From positions 992,001 to 1,056,000 of the forward strand of contig NZ_JARXYJ010000001.1 of NCBI RefSeq assembly GCF_029894425.1: 64,000 nucleotides of DNA, in the 5' to 3' direction. Below are positions 45,038 to 54,078 of the stretch, piece after piece. The notes beneath the pieces were generated by a model. That model saw only the letters and a program-made list of their open reading frames with translations. It ran no database searches and was not told where the DNA came from. Within the stretch, counting starts at the first letter, position 1; each line of letters opens with the position of its first letter. This stretch comes from Streptomyces sp. SAI-127. Its GTDB lineage: Bacteria > Actinomycetota > Actinomycetes > Streptomycetales > Streptomycetaceae. A program made the position numbers and the translations under genes.

Positions 45038-46476
45038 GCCGCAACGACGCCGCCCCGGGCACCGTCACCGCTCCACCCGGCCGCATCCGCCGACTGCTGT
45101 CCCTGCTCTACGTCCAGTGCCTGATCGGCGTCCTCGCCGGAGCAGCGGTCGGCTGGCTGTGGCCGTCCTTCGGAGCCGACCTGAAGCCCCTGGGCGACGG
45201 CTTCATCGCGCTCGTACGCATGATGATCGCGCCCGTCGTCTTCTGCACGGTCGTCCACGGCATCGCCTCCATGGGCAACGCGCGCGCCGTCGGCCGGGTC
45301 AGCCTCAAAGCGCTGATCTACTTCAAGGTTCTGACCACCGTCGCCATGGTGATCGGCCTGGTCGTCGTCAACATCGTCCGGCCCGGGAGCGAACTGCACG
45401 TCGTTCCCTCCACACTCTCCACCGAGGGACTGCCGCCGGAGGCCACCCAGAGCCACGAGAGTGTCGCCGCCTTCGTTCTCTCCAACATTCCGGACACCCT
45501 GCCCAGCGCGCTGACCGGCCACGAGATCCTGCCGGTGCTTCTGGTCTCGGTCCTGTTCGGTTTCGGACTGAACGCCGCCGGCGAGGCGGGTGCGGGGATC
45601 ACCCAGGGGATCGAGAAGCTGTCCAGGGTCCTGTTCACGCTCATCCGCTGGATCACGCAATTGGCCCCGATCGGTGCCTTCGGCTCCATGGCCTTCACCA
45701 TCGGCAACTACGGTCTGGACACCCTGCGGCACCTCTTTCTACTGGTCGGCTCCTTCTGGCTCACCGCCCTGTTCTTCGTCCTGGTCGTCCTCGGCACGGT
45801 CATGCGCATCAACGGCCTGCGCCTGCTGCCCTTCCTCCGCTACATCAAGGAGGAGCTGCTGATCGTCCTCGGCACGTCGTCCAGCGAGCCAGTACTGCCG
45901 CGCATGATGGCCAAACTCCAGCACGCGGGCGCCTCCAAGCCGGTCGTGGGCATCACACTGCCCGCCGGCTACTCCTTCAACCTCGACGGCACCGCGATCT
46001 ACCTGACCATGGGCTCGGTCTTCCTCGCCCAGGCCCTCGGCATCGACCTCAGCCTCGCCCAGCAGCTGTCGATGCTCGCGGTCATGCTGCTCACCTCCAA
46101 GGGCGCCGCCGGTGTCACCGGCTCGGGATTCATCGCCCTGGCCGCCACGCTCAGCGCCGTGCCGCACGTACCCGTCGCCGCCCTGGCCCTCATCTTCGGC
46201 ATCGACCGCTTCATGTCCGAGGCCCGTGCTCTGACCAGCGTCGTGGGCAACGGCGTCGCCACCCTGGCGGTGGCCAAGTGGGAGGGGCAGCTCGACGAGA
46301 GCCGCGCCAGGGCCGTCCTGCGTGGCGAGATCCCGTATGTCGCCGCTCCCCAGGCCGAGCGCGCCCATGAACCGCAGGATGGTCCGAAGCCGCACGCCGA
46401 CCCCGCGCCCAGCGCGAAGCCCGAAGAGACCGAAGCGGCCGGATCGGACCGCGACCCCGTGCCCACGGCCGGCTGA
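45034..46476 (+). CDS. C4-dicarboxylate:cation symporter (DctA family)
   Basis: A 480-residue DAACS-family transporter. It shows about eight membrane segments, the serine-rich hairpin TSSSEPVLPRMMAKL, GYSFNLDGTAIYLTMG and the second hairpin region LLTSKGAAGVTGSGF. It would import C4-dicarboxylates or related organic acids with H+ or Na+. The last 45 residues are a hydrophilic Pro/Glu-rich tail. Its own promoter was lost with the PrpF 5' end unless transcription enters from elsewhere, so expression is in doubt. Confidence 0.9.
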   Translation: MSRNDAAPGTVTAPPGRIRRLLSLLYVQCLIGVLAGAAVGWLWPSFGADLKPLGDGFIALVRMMIAPVVFCTVVHGIASMGNARAVGRVSLKALIYFKVLTTVAMVIGLVVVNIVRPGSELHVVPSTLSTEGLPPEATQSHESVAAFVLSNIPDTLPSALTGHEILPVLLVSVLFGFGLNAAGEAGAGITQGIEKLSRVLFTLIRWITQLAPIGAFGSMAFTIGNYGLDTLRHLFLLVGSFWLTALFFVLVVLGTVMRINGLRLLPFLRYIKEELLIVLGTSSSEPVLPRMMAKLQHAGASKPVVGITLPAGYSFNLDGTAIYLTMGSVFLAQALGIDLSLAQQLSMLAVMLLTSKGAAGVTGSGFIALAATLSAVPHVPVAALALIFGIDRFMSEARALTSVVGNGVATLAVAKWEGQLDESRARAVLRGEIPYVAAPQAERAHEPQDGPKPHADPAPSAKPEETEAAGSDRDPVPTAG

Positions 46477-46496
46477 CGCCCCCCATTCCCACGCAG

Positions 46497-46524
46497 CCGG
46501 TCCGGGGCCTGTGCTCCGGACCGG
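46497..46524 (+). terminator. 9-bp hairpin after the symporter gene
   Basis: CCGGTCCGG and CCGGACCGG pair perfectly around a ten-base loop, 20 bases after the stop codon. Confidence 0.75.
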
Positions 46525-46938
46525 TTCGGCGCGGGTGTCGACGCGGGCGGGTGACGGCCAAGGGCCTTCACACGGTCGCGCTGGACCGTGACGATGCTCG
46601 GGAACTCTTCGAATCCTCGCGCCTGGCCGGAAACAACGGCGCGCTGGTCAACGTCGGAGCGATGGCCGCCGAGGACGGCGACTTCAAGCAAAAAGAAGAG
46701 GGCCCACAACCTCAGTTGAGCATCGCCTGTGCTGCACGGGCCTGTTGTGCTGGTTCGGCGGCACCGCCGAGGGGGTCACCACACGCGAGGGATCCAGCCG
46801 CTGCGCTCACCGAGCGCGGCCGTCCAGGATCGCGGGGCGCCCGGCCGAAGCGGAAGCTGCCCCGCGTCCTGAACGGTGCGGCTCGACTTGCGCGAGAAGA
46901 CATCGAGATTCCGTAGCGCCGTTCGATGACCGCCGCGG
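46525..46938. other. Region with one doubtful short frame
   Basis: A plus-strand frame from GTG 46551 to 46916 begins TAKGLHTVALDRDDARELFE and then GNNGALVNVGAMAAEDGDF, which reads like real protein for about 45 residues, then turns Arg/Pro-rich. It has no ribosome site. It may be a gene scrap. Nothing else is seen in these 414 bases. Confidence 0.3.
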
Positions 46939-47094
46939 TCACCAATAGTGGCGTCGGCCGGCGACGGCGTGCCCCGCGGATCCCATCACCCAGAAAACCG
47001 CGCCCACCACGGCCAGGATGATGCCAAGGGTCCACAAGATCGATATGCCGGTGAGGAAACCGACGATGAGCAGGATGATGCCGAGCGCGATCAT
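46939..47094 (-). CDS. Small two-helix membrane protein (DUF6131-like)
   Basis: A 51-residue protein starting at ATG 47094 behind AGGAGG. Two hydrophobic helices (IALGIILLIVGFL and LWTLGIILAVVGAVFWVMG) are followed by GHAVAGRRHYW. Such proteins are common in Streptomyces and have no assigned role. The good ribosome site supports it. Confidence 0.75.
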   Translation of the reverse strand: MIALGIILLIVGFLTGISILWTLGIILAVVGAVFWVMGSAGHAVAGRRHYW

Positions 47095-47392
47095 GACGTA
47101 CCTCCTGGCGTGAGCTGATGTGTTACCTCCCGAGTGCCCCGAACCGGCAACATCACCCCACCCCGGCAAGCAAGAGGCAACTGTCGACGGGACCTTGGGC
47201 AGGTATCGCCTGGCCGCCCCGCTCGCCGACCTCCTCAGCCGGCACCTCCGCCGGGCTGAACGCTCGTTGCGGGAGCAGGACTTCGGCGTGGTCCGGTGGC
47301 ATCGGAAGCGGCGGCAGCCCGCCTCGGTACGAAACAACGGCCCGTCTTCCGTCTCGGCCCTTGCCCCAGTCCCCTACCTCAGGCCTTGCCCA

Positions 47393-47413
47393 ACCTATCG
47401 ACTTTCGATAGGT
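47393..47413. promoter_or_regulatory. Palindrome upstream of the DUF2975/XRE pair
   Basis: ACCTATCGA-CTT-TCGATAGGT is a perfect 9-bp inverted repeat 30 bases before the DUF2975 start. A second, shorter dyad CCATCG/CGATGG follows at 47416-47432. Both share ATCGA/TCGAT elements and may be operators for the XRE protein. The rest of the 349-base gap 47095-47443 has no gene that I accept. Confidence 0.5.
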
Positions 47414-47443
47414 TTCCATCGCGATTCGATGGAAGGACGGGAC

Positions 47444-47935
47444 ATGGGAAAGCTGACCGTGGGTGCGCTGCGGGTCATGCTCGTGGTGGTGCTCGTCGGC
47501 ACCGTGCTGGTACAGGTGTTGATGGTATGGACGTTGGTGAGCGGGAGGGATCCGGAGGACGGGTCCCTCCCGCTGACCGCTCTGCGCGTGATCACGGTCC
47601 TGGGCATGGTCTCGGTCCAGGTCGCCGTGGTCTGCGTGGGGCGGCTGGTGACGATGGTGCGACGCGGAACCGTGTTCTCCCACGCCGCCTTCCGGTACGT
47701 GGACGGGGTCATCGGCGCGATCGTGGCGGCAGCCCTCGTGTGGTTCGCGGTCACCATCGTCAATGCGCCCGGCCAGCGGGACGACCCGGGCGTCACCGTC
47801 ATCATGGGCGGCATCGGCCTGGCCATCCTGGGGGTCGCGCTCATCGTGCTCGTACTGCGGATGCTGCTCGCCCAGGCCGTCGCTCGCGACGTCGAAGCGG
47901 CGCAGATGCAGGCCGAGTTGGACGAGGTGATCTGA
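47444..47935 (+). CDS. DUF2975 membrane protein
   Basis: A 163-residue protein with four hydrophobic helices. ATG 47444 follows GGAAGG; ATG 47429 is an in-frame alternative. The sequence pattern (short N-terminal helix, VFSHAAFRYVDG between helices, charged C-terminus) is that of DUF2975 proteins, which nearly always precede a small XRE regulator, as here. Its function is unknown; it may sense or inhibit at the membrane. TGA overlaps the next ATG. Confidence 0.8.
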   Translation: MGKLTVGALRVMLVVVLVGTVLVQVLMVWTLVSGRDPEDGSLPLTALRVITVLGMVSVQVAVVCVGRLVTMVRRGTVFSHAAFRYVDGVIGAIVAAALVWFAVTIVNAPGQRDDPGVTVIMGGIGLAILGVALIVLVLRMLLAQAVARDVEAAQMQAELDEVI

Positions 47936-48156
47936 TGCCGATCACCGTCGACATCGACGTCATGCTGGCCAGGCGGAAGATGTCCGTGGGCGAGCTCGCG
48001 GACCGCGTGGGGATCACGCCCGCCAACCTGGCGGTACTCAAGAACGGCCGCGCCAAGGCGGTACGCTTCGCGACGCTCGCCGCGCTCTGCGAGGTGCTCA
48101 AGTGCCAGCCGGGCGACCTGCTGCGCTGGGAGGCCGACGACGCCTCGGGCGGATGA
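47935..48156 (+). CDS. Small XRE-family regulator (YozG type)
   Basis: A 73-residue helix-turn-helix protein: VMLARRKMSVGELADRVGIT, then the recognition helix PANLAVLKNGRAKAVRF and CEVLKCQPGDLLRWE. This is the DUF2975 partner. It likely binds the palindrome upstream of the pair. Its start overlaps the DUF2975 stop, ensuring coupled synthesis. Confidence 0.88.
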   Translation: MPITVDIDVMLARRKMSVGELADRVGITPANLAVLKNGRAKAVRFATLAALCEVLKCQPGDLLRWEADDASGG

Positions 48157-48262
48157 CGTACCCGAGGGCGGGCGGGAGAACACCAGGCGGAGCCGCCTCC
48201 ACATCGCTCCGACCAAGGTATTGACTCCCTTTCCCGCGGCTGCCATCGTTACGCCCACATAG

Positions 48263-48287
48263 ACATCAGATGTCTGATGTCAGATGT
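48263..48287. promoter_or_regulatory. GntR operator before the acid-sugar operon
   Basis: ACATCAGATGTCTGATGT (48263-48280) is a palindrome with 8-bp arms around TG; a third half-site CAGATGT follows directly (48281-48287). It lies about 27 bases before the GntR gene and is unusually AT-rich for this genome. Confidence 0.65.
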
Positions 48288-48313
48288 GATCACCGAACGA
48301 AGAGGTTCTCGCC

Positions 48314-49012
48314 ATGTCACTCTCCGACGACCTCGCCGAGCAGCTGCTCACCGCGATCATCGACGGTCAGTACCCGCCGGACTCCGCCCTCCCGCCCGAG
48401 GGAGAACTCTCGGAGCAGGGTGGGGTCAGCCGGCTGACCGTGCGTGAGGCGGTCAAGCATCTGCGGGCGCAGAACGTCGTACGGGTGGTGCGCGGCCGGG
48501 GCACCTACGTCAACCCGCCGGACCGGTGGACGGCGCTGGAGCCGGTGGTGCGGGCGGCCTCGCGTACCGCGAGCGGCGCCCTGTCGGAGCGTCTGATCGA
48601 GGCGCGCCGGCTCATAGAGAACGGCGCGTGCGAGCTCGCCGCCTCGCGTCGTACCGAGGAGGACCTGGAGGAGCTGCGCCGGCATCTCGCCGTCATGCGC
48701 GAGGCCGCCGAGGTGGGCGACACCGAGCAGTTCGTGCAGGCCGACATCGACTTCCACGACACGGTGATGCGGGCGACGGGCAATCTGTTCGTCCCGCTGC
48801 TGTTCGAGCCGTTCGGGCCGCTGCTCGTCGAGGGGCGCCGGGAGACCTCGGCCGTCCCCGAGATCCGTACGAATGCCATCGCGCACCACGAGACGGTCCT
48901 CGCGGCGCTGGAGTCCGGCAGCCCCGACGCCGCCCGGACCGCGATGGACGGGCACATGAACCAGACCGCCGACGACCTGCGCGCCCATGTGATCAAGCGC
49001 GACCTCGCCTGA
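48314..49012 (+). CDS. GntR-family regulator, FadR/FCD subgroup
   Basis: A 232-residue regulator. The winged helix (LPPEGELSEQGGVSRLTVRE, then VVRGRGTYV) is followed by an all-helical FCD domain with the metal-binding pattern D-x-x-x-H in ADIDFHDTVMRATGN and a later His in AHHETVLAAL. FCD members often bind an organic acid. It is the first gene of the operon it most likely controls. Confidence 0.9.
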   Translation: MSLSDDLAEQLLTAIIDGQYPPDSALPPEGELSEQGGVSRLTVREAVKHLRAQNVVRVVRGRGTYVNPPDRWTALEPVVRAASRTASGALSERLIEARRLIENGACELAASRRTEEDLEELRRHLAVMREAAEVGDTEQFVQADIDFHDTVMRATGNLFVPLLFEPFGPLLVEGRRETSAVPEIRTNAIAHHETVLAALESGSPDAARTAMDGHMNQTADDLRAHVIKRDLA

Positions 49013-49053
49013 CGTCCCCTCCCCCGACTCCCACGCAGCAACAGGAATTCGCC

Positions 49054-50490
49054 ATGTCCCTACCCCGCCATGCCCGGACGGGCCCCGTCGCCGAGGCCGC
49101 GGTGCTGGAAGGACTCCCCCCGGTACGGGAGGTGAGCGCCTCCGAGGTGGCCGCCCGCATGTCCGGCGGCCCCCGTCTCGTCGTCCTCGACGACGACCCG
49201 ACCGGCACCCAGACCGTCGCCGACGTCCCCGTCCTGACCTCCTGGACGGTGGACGACCTGCGCTGGGCGCTACGCCAGGACAGCACCGCCTTCTTCGTCC
49301 TCACCAACACCCGCAGCCTGTCCCCGGAGCACGCCGCCACCCGCAACCGCGAGGTCGTCCGCGCCCTGCAGACGGCGTCGAAGGCCGAAGACACCGACTA
49401 CGTCCTGGCCAGCCGCGGCGACTCCACCCTGCGTGGCCACTTCCCGCTGGAGACCGACGTCCTCGCCGAGGAACTCGGCACCGTGGACGGTGTCGTGCTG
49501 GTCCCCGCCTACATCGAGGCCGGCCGGCTGACCGTCGACTCCCGCCACTGGATGCGCACCGCGGACGGCCTCCTCCCGGTGGGCGAGAGCGAGTTCGCCC
49601 GTGACGCCACCTTCGGCTACCGCAGCTCCTCGCTGCCCGAGTGGGTCGAGGAGAAGACCGGCGGGCGCACGGCCGCCGACGAGGTCCTGCGCGTCACCCT
49701 CGACGACCTGCGTGGCGGCGGCCCGGCGCACACGGCGCGGCTGCTGTCCTCGTTGAGCGGCGGTCGTACGGCCGTGGTCGACGCGGTGTGCGACGACGAC
49801 CTGCGCGTGCTCGCCCTGGCCCTCACCGAGGCCGAGACCAACGGCACCCGGCTGCTGTACCGGGTCGGGCCCTCCTTCGTCCGAGCCCGTGCGGGGCAGG
49901 CCGGGCGGGCGCCTCTCACCCCGGCCGAACTGCGGCCGCTGCGCGGCGACGCGCCGCACGGGCTGATCGCCGTAGGGTCCCATGTGTCGCTGACGACACG
50001 GCAGTTGGACCGGCTGCGGGAGCGCGGCGGGATCGCCGAGTACGAGCTCGACGTGGGCCTCCTGCTCGACGAGGAGCGGCGGGACGGGCACATCGCCGAG
50101 GTCGCGGCCGCCGCGGCCGGCGCGCTGGAGACGTCCGACGCCGTGATCCGCACCTCGCGCACCCTGGTGACCGGTGCCGACGCGGAGGACAGCCTGGCGA
50201 TCTCCCGCCGGGTCTCCGCCGCGCTCGTCGAGGCCGTACGGCAGGTCAACGCCATCCGACGGCCCGCCTTCGTCGTCGCCAAGGGCGGCATCACCTCCAG
50301 CGACACCGCCACGCACGGTCTGGAGATCCGCCGCGCCTGGGCCCGGGGCACCCTGCTGCCCGGCATCGTCTCGCTCTGGGAACCGGTCGACGGCCCCGCC
50401 GCAGGCATCCCCTACATCGTCTTCGCCGGCAACGTCGGCGGCCCCGACGCCCTCGCCGACGCCCTCGACCTGCTCCGGAGCGCACGATGA
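49054..50490 (+). CDS. DUF1537-family acid-sugar kinase
   Basis: A 478-residue kinase of the four-carbon acid sugar family (OtnK/DtnK-like). The N-terminal domain has the substrate motif LDDDPTGTQTVADVPVLTSW and SRGDSTLRGHFP; the C-terminal domain has the ATP site KGGITSSDTATHGLEIRRAW. Known members phosphorylate 3-oxo-tetronates or D-threonate on the terminal hydroxyl. ATG 49054 follows AGGAA. The substrate here depends on which dehydrogenase product it receives. Confidence 0.87.
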   Translation: MSLPRHARTGPVAEAAVLEGLPPVREVSASEVAARMSGGPRLVVLDDDPTGTQTVADVPVLTSWTVDDLRWALRQDSTAFFVLTNTRSLSPEHAATRNREVVRALQTASKAEDTDYVLASRGDSTLRGHFPLETDVLAEELGTVDGVVLVPAYIEAGRLTVDSRHWMRTADGLLPVGESEFARDATFGYRSSSLPEWVEEKTGGRTAADEVLRVTLDDLRGGGPAHTARLLSSLSGGRTAVVDAVCDDDLRVLALALTEAETNGTRLLYRVGPSFVRARAGQAGRAPLTPAELRPLRGDAPHGLIAVGSHVSLTTRQLDRLRERGGIAEYELDVGLLLDEERRDGHIAEVAAAAAGALETSDAVIRTSRTLVTGADAEDSLAISRRVSAALVEAVRQVNAIRRPAFVVAKGGITSSDTATHGLEIRRAWARGTLLPGIVSLWEPVDGPAAGIPYIVFAGNVGGPDALADALDLLRSAR

Positions 50491-51350
50491 TGCTGCACGG
50501 AACCGACGCCCTGCAGCAGGCCGCGGCCACCGGACACGCCCTGCCCGGGTTCGTCGCCTACAACCTCGAGACGGTCCAGGGCATCACGGCCGCCGCCGAG
50601 GCCGCCGGACGGCCGGTCCTCATCCAAGCGGGCGCCGGACCCTTCAAGCACGCGGGCCGCGAAGCCCTGATGCGGCTGGCGCTGGACGCCGCCGAGGACT
50701 CCCCCACCGCCCGCCTCGGGGTGCACCTCGACCACAGCCGGGACCTCGACGAGATCACCGTCTGTCTGGAAGCGGGCTACACCTCCGTCATGGTCGACGG
50801 CTCCCACCTGCCGTTCGCCGAGAACATCGCGCTGACCAAGGAGGCCGTACGGCGGGCCCGCCACCACGGCGCCTGGGTGGAGGCCGAGTTGGGCGCCCTG
50901 CCCGGCGACGAGGACATCTCCACCGACGCCGTCGCCACGGACACGGCGATGACCGACCCCGCCCAGGCGGCCGAGTTCGTGGCCGCGACGGGCGTGGACG
51001 CGCTCGCCGTCGCCGTCGGCAACGTCCACGGCTTCACCAAGCACCCGGTCCGCCTCGACCTCGACCGGCTGGCCGCGATCCACGAGGCCGTACCGGTCCC
51101 GCTCGTCCTGCACGGGGCCAGCGGCCTGCCCGTCGAGGAACTCCACGGCGCTCTAGCCCGAGGCGTCGCCAAGGTCAACGTCAACGCCGAACTGCGCCGC
51201 GCCTACCTGGACGCCGTCCGCGCGAACCTCCCGTCCGCGCTGCCCGGCTCCGACGTCGTCTCCGTCTGGTCGGCGGGCCGCGACGCCGTCAGGGACACCG
51301 CCCTGCAGGTCATCGGCCGCCTGAGCCCCACTCCGACCGACCCTCACTGA
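50487..51350 (+). CDS. Class II (zinc) aldolase, ketose-bisphosphate type
   Basis: A 287-residue aldolase of the FbaA/KbaY family. Zinc-binding and active-site histidines appear in GVHLDHSRDLDE, VAVGNVHGFTKHP and LVLHGASGLP; GSHLPFAENIALTKE is the usual dihydroxyacetone phosphate-binding region. It overlaps the kinase stop by four bases, so its substrate is probably the kinase product. This is not the OtnC-type decarboxylase normally paired with DUF1537 kinases. Confidence 0.88.
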   Translation: MMLHGTDALQQAAATGHALPGFVAYNLETVQGITAAAEAAGRPVLIQAGAGPFKHAGREALMRLALDAAEDSPTARLGVHLDHSRDLDEITVCLEAGYTSVMVDGSHLPFAENIALTKEAVRRARHHGAWVEAELGALPGDEDISTDAVATDTAMTDPAQAAEFVAATGVDALAVAVGNVHGFTKHPVRLDLDRLAAIHEAVPVPLVLHGASGLPVEELHGALARGVAKVNVNAELRRAYLDAVRANLPSALPGSDVVSVWSAGRDAVRDTALQVIGRLSPTPTDPH

Positions 51351-51532
51351 TCATCACGAACCGCACCTCGTCGTCGTAGGGCATCAGACCGCCGTACGAC
51401 CACACGCCGCGTCGCATCACCCTCGCGAGCCGCGTCCGAAGCCACCCCTGCGCCCCTGCGTCATCCCCGTGCAGCGGCCCGCTCTGTTCCGCCGGGGTCC
51501 TCCCCGCCCCGCTCGTCCTCAGGAGGACAAAG

Positions 51533-52501
51533 ATGTCTGCGCACCCCCGTCCCCGCACGGCCGTCATCGGCCTGGGCGCCATGGGAATGCCCATGGCGCG
51601 CCGGCTGGCCGGTGAACTGGCCGTGTCCGTCTACGACATCGCCGCCGACCGGCGAGCCGCGATCGCCGCTTCCGAGGGGGCCCGGGACGCCGCGTCCCCG
51701 GCCGAGGCAGCTCGTGACGCCGACGTCGTCGTACTCGCCGTACGCGACCAAGTGCAGGTAGAAGGTGCCCTGTTCGGCGCGAACGGGGCCGCCGAGGCCC
51801 TTCGCCCCGGCGCGGTCGTGATTCTCACCAGCACCGTCGGCCCCGAGGCGGCCCGCTCCACCGCGGCGCGGCTCGCCGAGCACGGTGTGCTGATCGTGGA
51901 CGCGCCGGTCAGCGGTGGCCCGGTGCGCGCCGGAAACGGCGATCTGCTGATCGTCGTGGGCGCCGAGGACGCGGCGCTGAAGACGGCCCGGCCGGTCCTC
52001 GACCTGCTTTCCTCCACCCTCACGGTCGTCGGCCCGCGCCCCGGCGACGGGCAGGCCATGAAGGCCGTCAACCAGCTGCTCGCCGGGGTGCACATCGCGG
52101 CCGCCGCCGAGGCGATCGCGCTCGCCCGCGGGCTCGGGCTCGACCCGGGCACGGTCGTGGAGAGCCTCAAGCACGGGGCGGCGGGGTCGTTCATGTTCGC
52201 CGACCGCGGGCCGCGCATGGTCCAGACGTACGAGGACGGCGCCGAGGTCGAGGTCAGGTCGCGGCTCGACATCTTCGTCAAGGACATGGGCATCGTCACC
52301 GGCATCGCCAGGGACGCCCACGTCCCGGTGCCGCTCGCCGCCGCGGCCGAACAGCTCTACCTGCTCGGCGAGCGGGCCGGACTCGCCGCCCGCGACGACT
52401 CCTCCGTCGTCACCGTCCTGTCCCCCAAGTCGCCGGAAATATCAGCAGAAACAGCCCCTGCGGCATTCCCCGCAGCTTCCCCGGAAGGAGAGGGCCGATG
52501 A
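51533..52501 (+). CDS. 3-Hydroxyisobutyrate dehydrogenase-family oxidoreductase (LtnD/OtnD-like)
   Basis: A 322-residue beta-hydroxyacid dehydrogenase. It has the Rossmann loop VIGLGAMGMPMARRL, the substrate loop DAPVSGGPVRAGNGDL and the catalytic lysine in GQAMKAVNQLLAG. Family members LtnD/OtnD oxidise L-threonate or D-erythronate at C2. In this operon it should make the 2-oxo acid sugar for the DUF1537 kinase. It follows a 182-base gap and overlaps the permease gene by four bases. Confidence 0.85.
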   Translation: MSAHPRPRTAVIGLGAMGMPMARRLAGELAVSVYDIAADRRAAIAASEGARDAASPAEAARDADVVVLAVRDQVQVEGALFGANGAAEALRPGAVVILTSTVGPEAARSTAARLAEHGVLIVDAPVSGGPVRAGNGDLLIVVGAEDAALKTARPVLDLLSSTLTVVGPRPGDGQAMKAVNQLLAGVHIAAAAEAIALARGLGLDPGTVVESLKHGAAGSFMFADRGPRMVQTYEDGAEVEVRSRLDIFVKDMGIVTGIARDAHVPVPLAAAAEQLYLLGERAGLAARDDSSVVTVLSPKSPEISAETAPAAFPAASPEGEGR

Positions 52502-53925
52502 GCCACACCGCCCTGCTCACCATCGCGGTCGCCGGTGTGGCGACCCTGCTGCTGCTCATCCTCAGAGCCAAGGTGCAGCCGTTCGTGGCGCTGGTCGTCG
52601 TCAGCATCGGCGTCGCGCTCGCCGCGGGCGTGCCCGCCGCCGACCTGGTGAAGACCATCGAGGACGGCATGGGCGCCACCCTCGGCCACATCGCCACCAT
52701 CATCGCCCTGGGCGCGATGATCGGCCGGATCATCGAACTCTCCGGCGGCGCCCACGCGTTCGCCCACTCCCTCATCGAGAAGTTCGGGTCCCGGCGCACC
52801 CCGCTCGCCCTGACCGTCGCCGGGTTCGTCCTCGGCATCCCTGTCTTCTTCGAGGTCGGTCTGATCATCCTGATGCCGATCGCGTACGGCGTCGCCCGCG
52901 CCGCCCGCAAGCCGCTGCTGATCTACGCGCTGCCGATGGCCGCCGCGATGCTCACCGTGCACGCCTTCCTGCCGCCGCACCCGGGCGCGGTCGCGGTGGC
53001 CGCGACGATCGGTGCCAGCCAGGGCCTGATGCTGCTCCTCGGCCTGCCCGTCACGGCGGTCGTCGCGTTGCTCGGCTACTTCGTGTCCCGCCGCCTGACG
53101 CGCCGCGAGTACCCGATGGACCCGGCGGTCCACGCGGAGGTGTACGGCGAGCCGGAGGCCGGATACGGAGGTGGCGGCACACCGGCTTCTGTGCCGGACG
53201 GCCACGGCACCGCCGTGCTCACCAAGCCCGCCCCGTCCCAGACCGGCGTCCGACCGCCGTCCTTCGGCATGGTCCTGGCGCTGATCGTGACGCCGATCCT
53301 GCTGATCCTCCTCGGCACGATCGGCCAGAACGCGCTCGCCGAGGGCTCCACCCTGCGTGCCGTCCTGACCGTACTCGGCGCCCCGATGGTGGCCCTGCTC
53401 ATCGACGTCGCCCTGTGCGGCTGGTTCCTGGGCGCCCGGCGCGGCTGGGACCGCGGGCGCATCGCCGAGGTCATGGGCTCCGCGCTGCCGCCCGTCGCGA
53501 TGGTCATCCTCGTCGCCGGAGCGGGCGGTGTCTTCGGCAAGGTCCTGGTCGCCAGCGGCATCGGCGACGCGATCGCCGACGTCCTGGACCGCACAGGGCT
53601 GCCCGTGCTGGTGCTCGGCTTCCTGACCGCCCTCGCCCTGCGCGCGGCCCAGGGCTCGGCGACCGTCGCCCTCATCACGACCGCCGGCATCCTCACCCCG
53701 CTGCTGCACCGCGCCGACCTGTCGACCGGTCAACTGTCCCTGGTCGCCCTGGCGATGGGCGCGGGTGCGCTGACGCTGTCCCACATCAACGACGCCGGGT
53801 TCTGGATGTTCACCAAGCTGGCCGGTCTCGACGTGGCGGCGGGCCTGCGCACCTGGACGGTCCAGACGACCGTGATGGGCTGCGCCGGTTTCGTCCTGAC
53901 CGCGGCGCTGTGGCCGCTGGTCTGA
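52498..53925 (+). CDS. GntP-family acid-sugar permease
   Basis: A 475-residue transporter with about 12 membrane segments and typical GntP stretches (VGVAAxxP-like helices, FLPPHPGAVAVAATIGA, LRAAQGSATVALITTAGIL, LSHINDAGFWMFTKL). Family members import gluconate and related sugar acids with H+. It ends the operon and supplies the substrate. A long hydrophilic loop (residues 200-255) separates its two halves. Confidence 0.88.
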   Translation: MSHTALLTIAVAGVATLLLLILRAKVQPFVALVVVSIGVALAAGVPAADLVKTIEDGMGATLGHIATIIALGAMIGRIIELSGGAHAFAHSLIEKFGSRRTPLALTVAGFVLGIPVFFEVGLIILMPIAYGVARAARKPLLIYALPMAAAMLTVHAFLPPHPGAVAVAATIGASQGLMLLLGLPVTAVVALLGYFVSRRLTRREYPMDPAVHAEVYGEPEAGYGGGGTPASVPDGHGTAVLTKPAPSQTGVRPPSFGMVLALIVTPILLILLGTIGQNALAEGSTLRAVLTVLGAPMVALLIDVALCGWFLGARRGWDRGRIAEVMGSALPPVAMVILVAGAGGVFGKVLVASGIGDAIADVLDRTGLPVLVLGFLTALALRAAQGSATVALITTAGILTPLLHRADLSTGQLSLVALAMGAGALTLSHINDAGFWMFTKLAGLDVAAGLRTWTVQTTVMGCAGFVLTAALWPLV

Positions 53926-53944
53926 CACCTGGCCCCACGCACGG

Positions 53945-53984
53945 ATCCGCCCGCCCGAGCCCCGACCGGCCCGGGCGGGCGGAT
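53945..53984. terminator. 13-bp bidirectional hairpin
   Basis: ATCCGCCCGCCCG and CGGGCGGGCGGAT pair perfectly around a 14-base loop. It sits between the convergent permease and acyl-CoA dehydrogenase genes and can serve both. Confidence 0.8.
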
Positions 53985-54078
53985 GTCCGTCGCCGAGGCC
54001 CGTCGCGGTGCACTCGGGACGGCCCACCCGCGGGGTTGTAGTCAATGAGCAGAAACTACGGCCGCGGGTGACGGCCCC

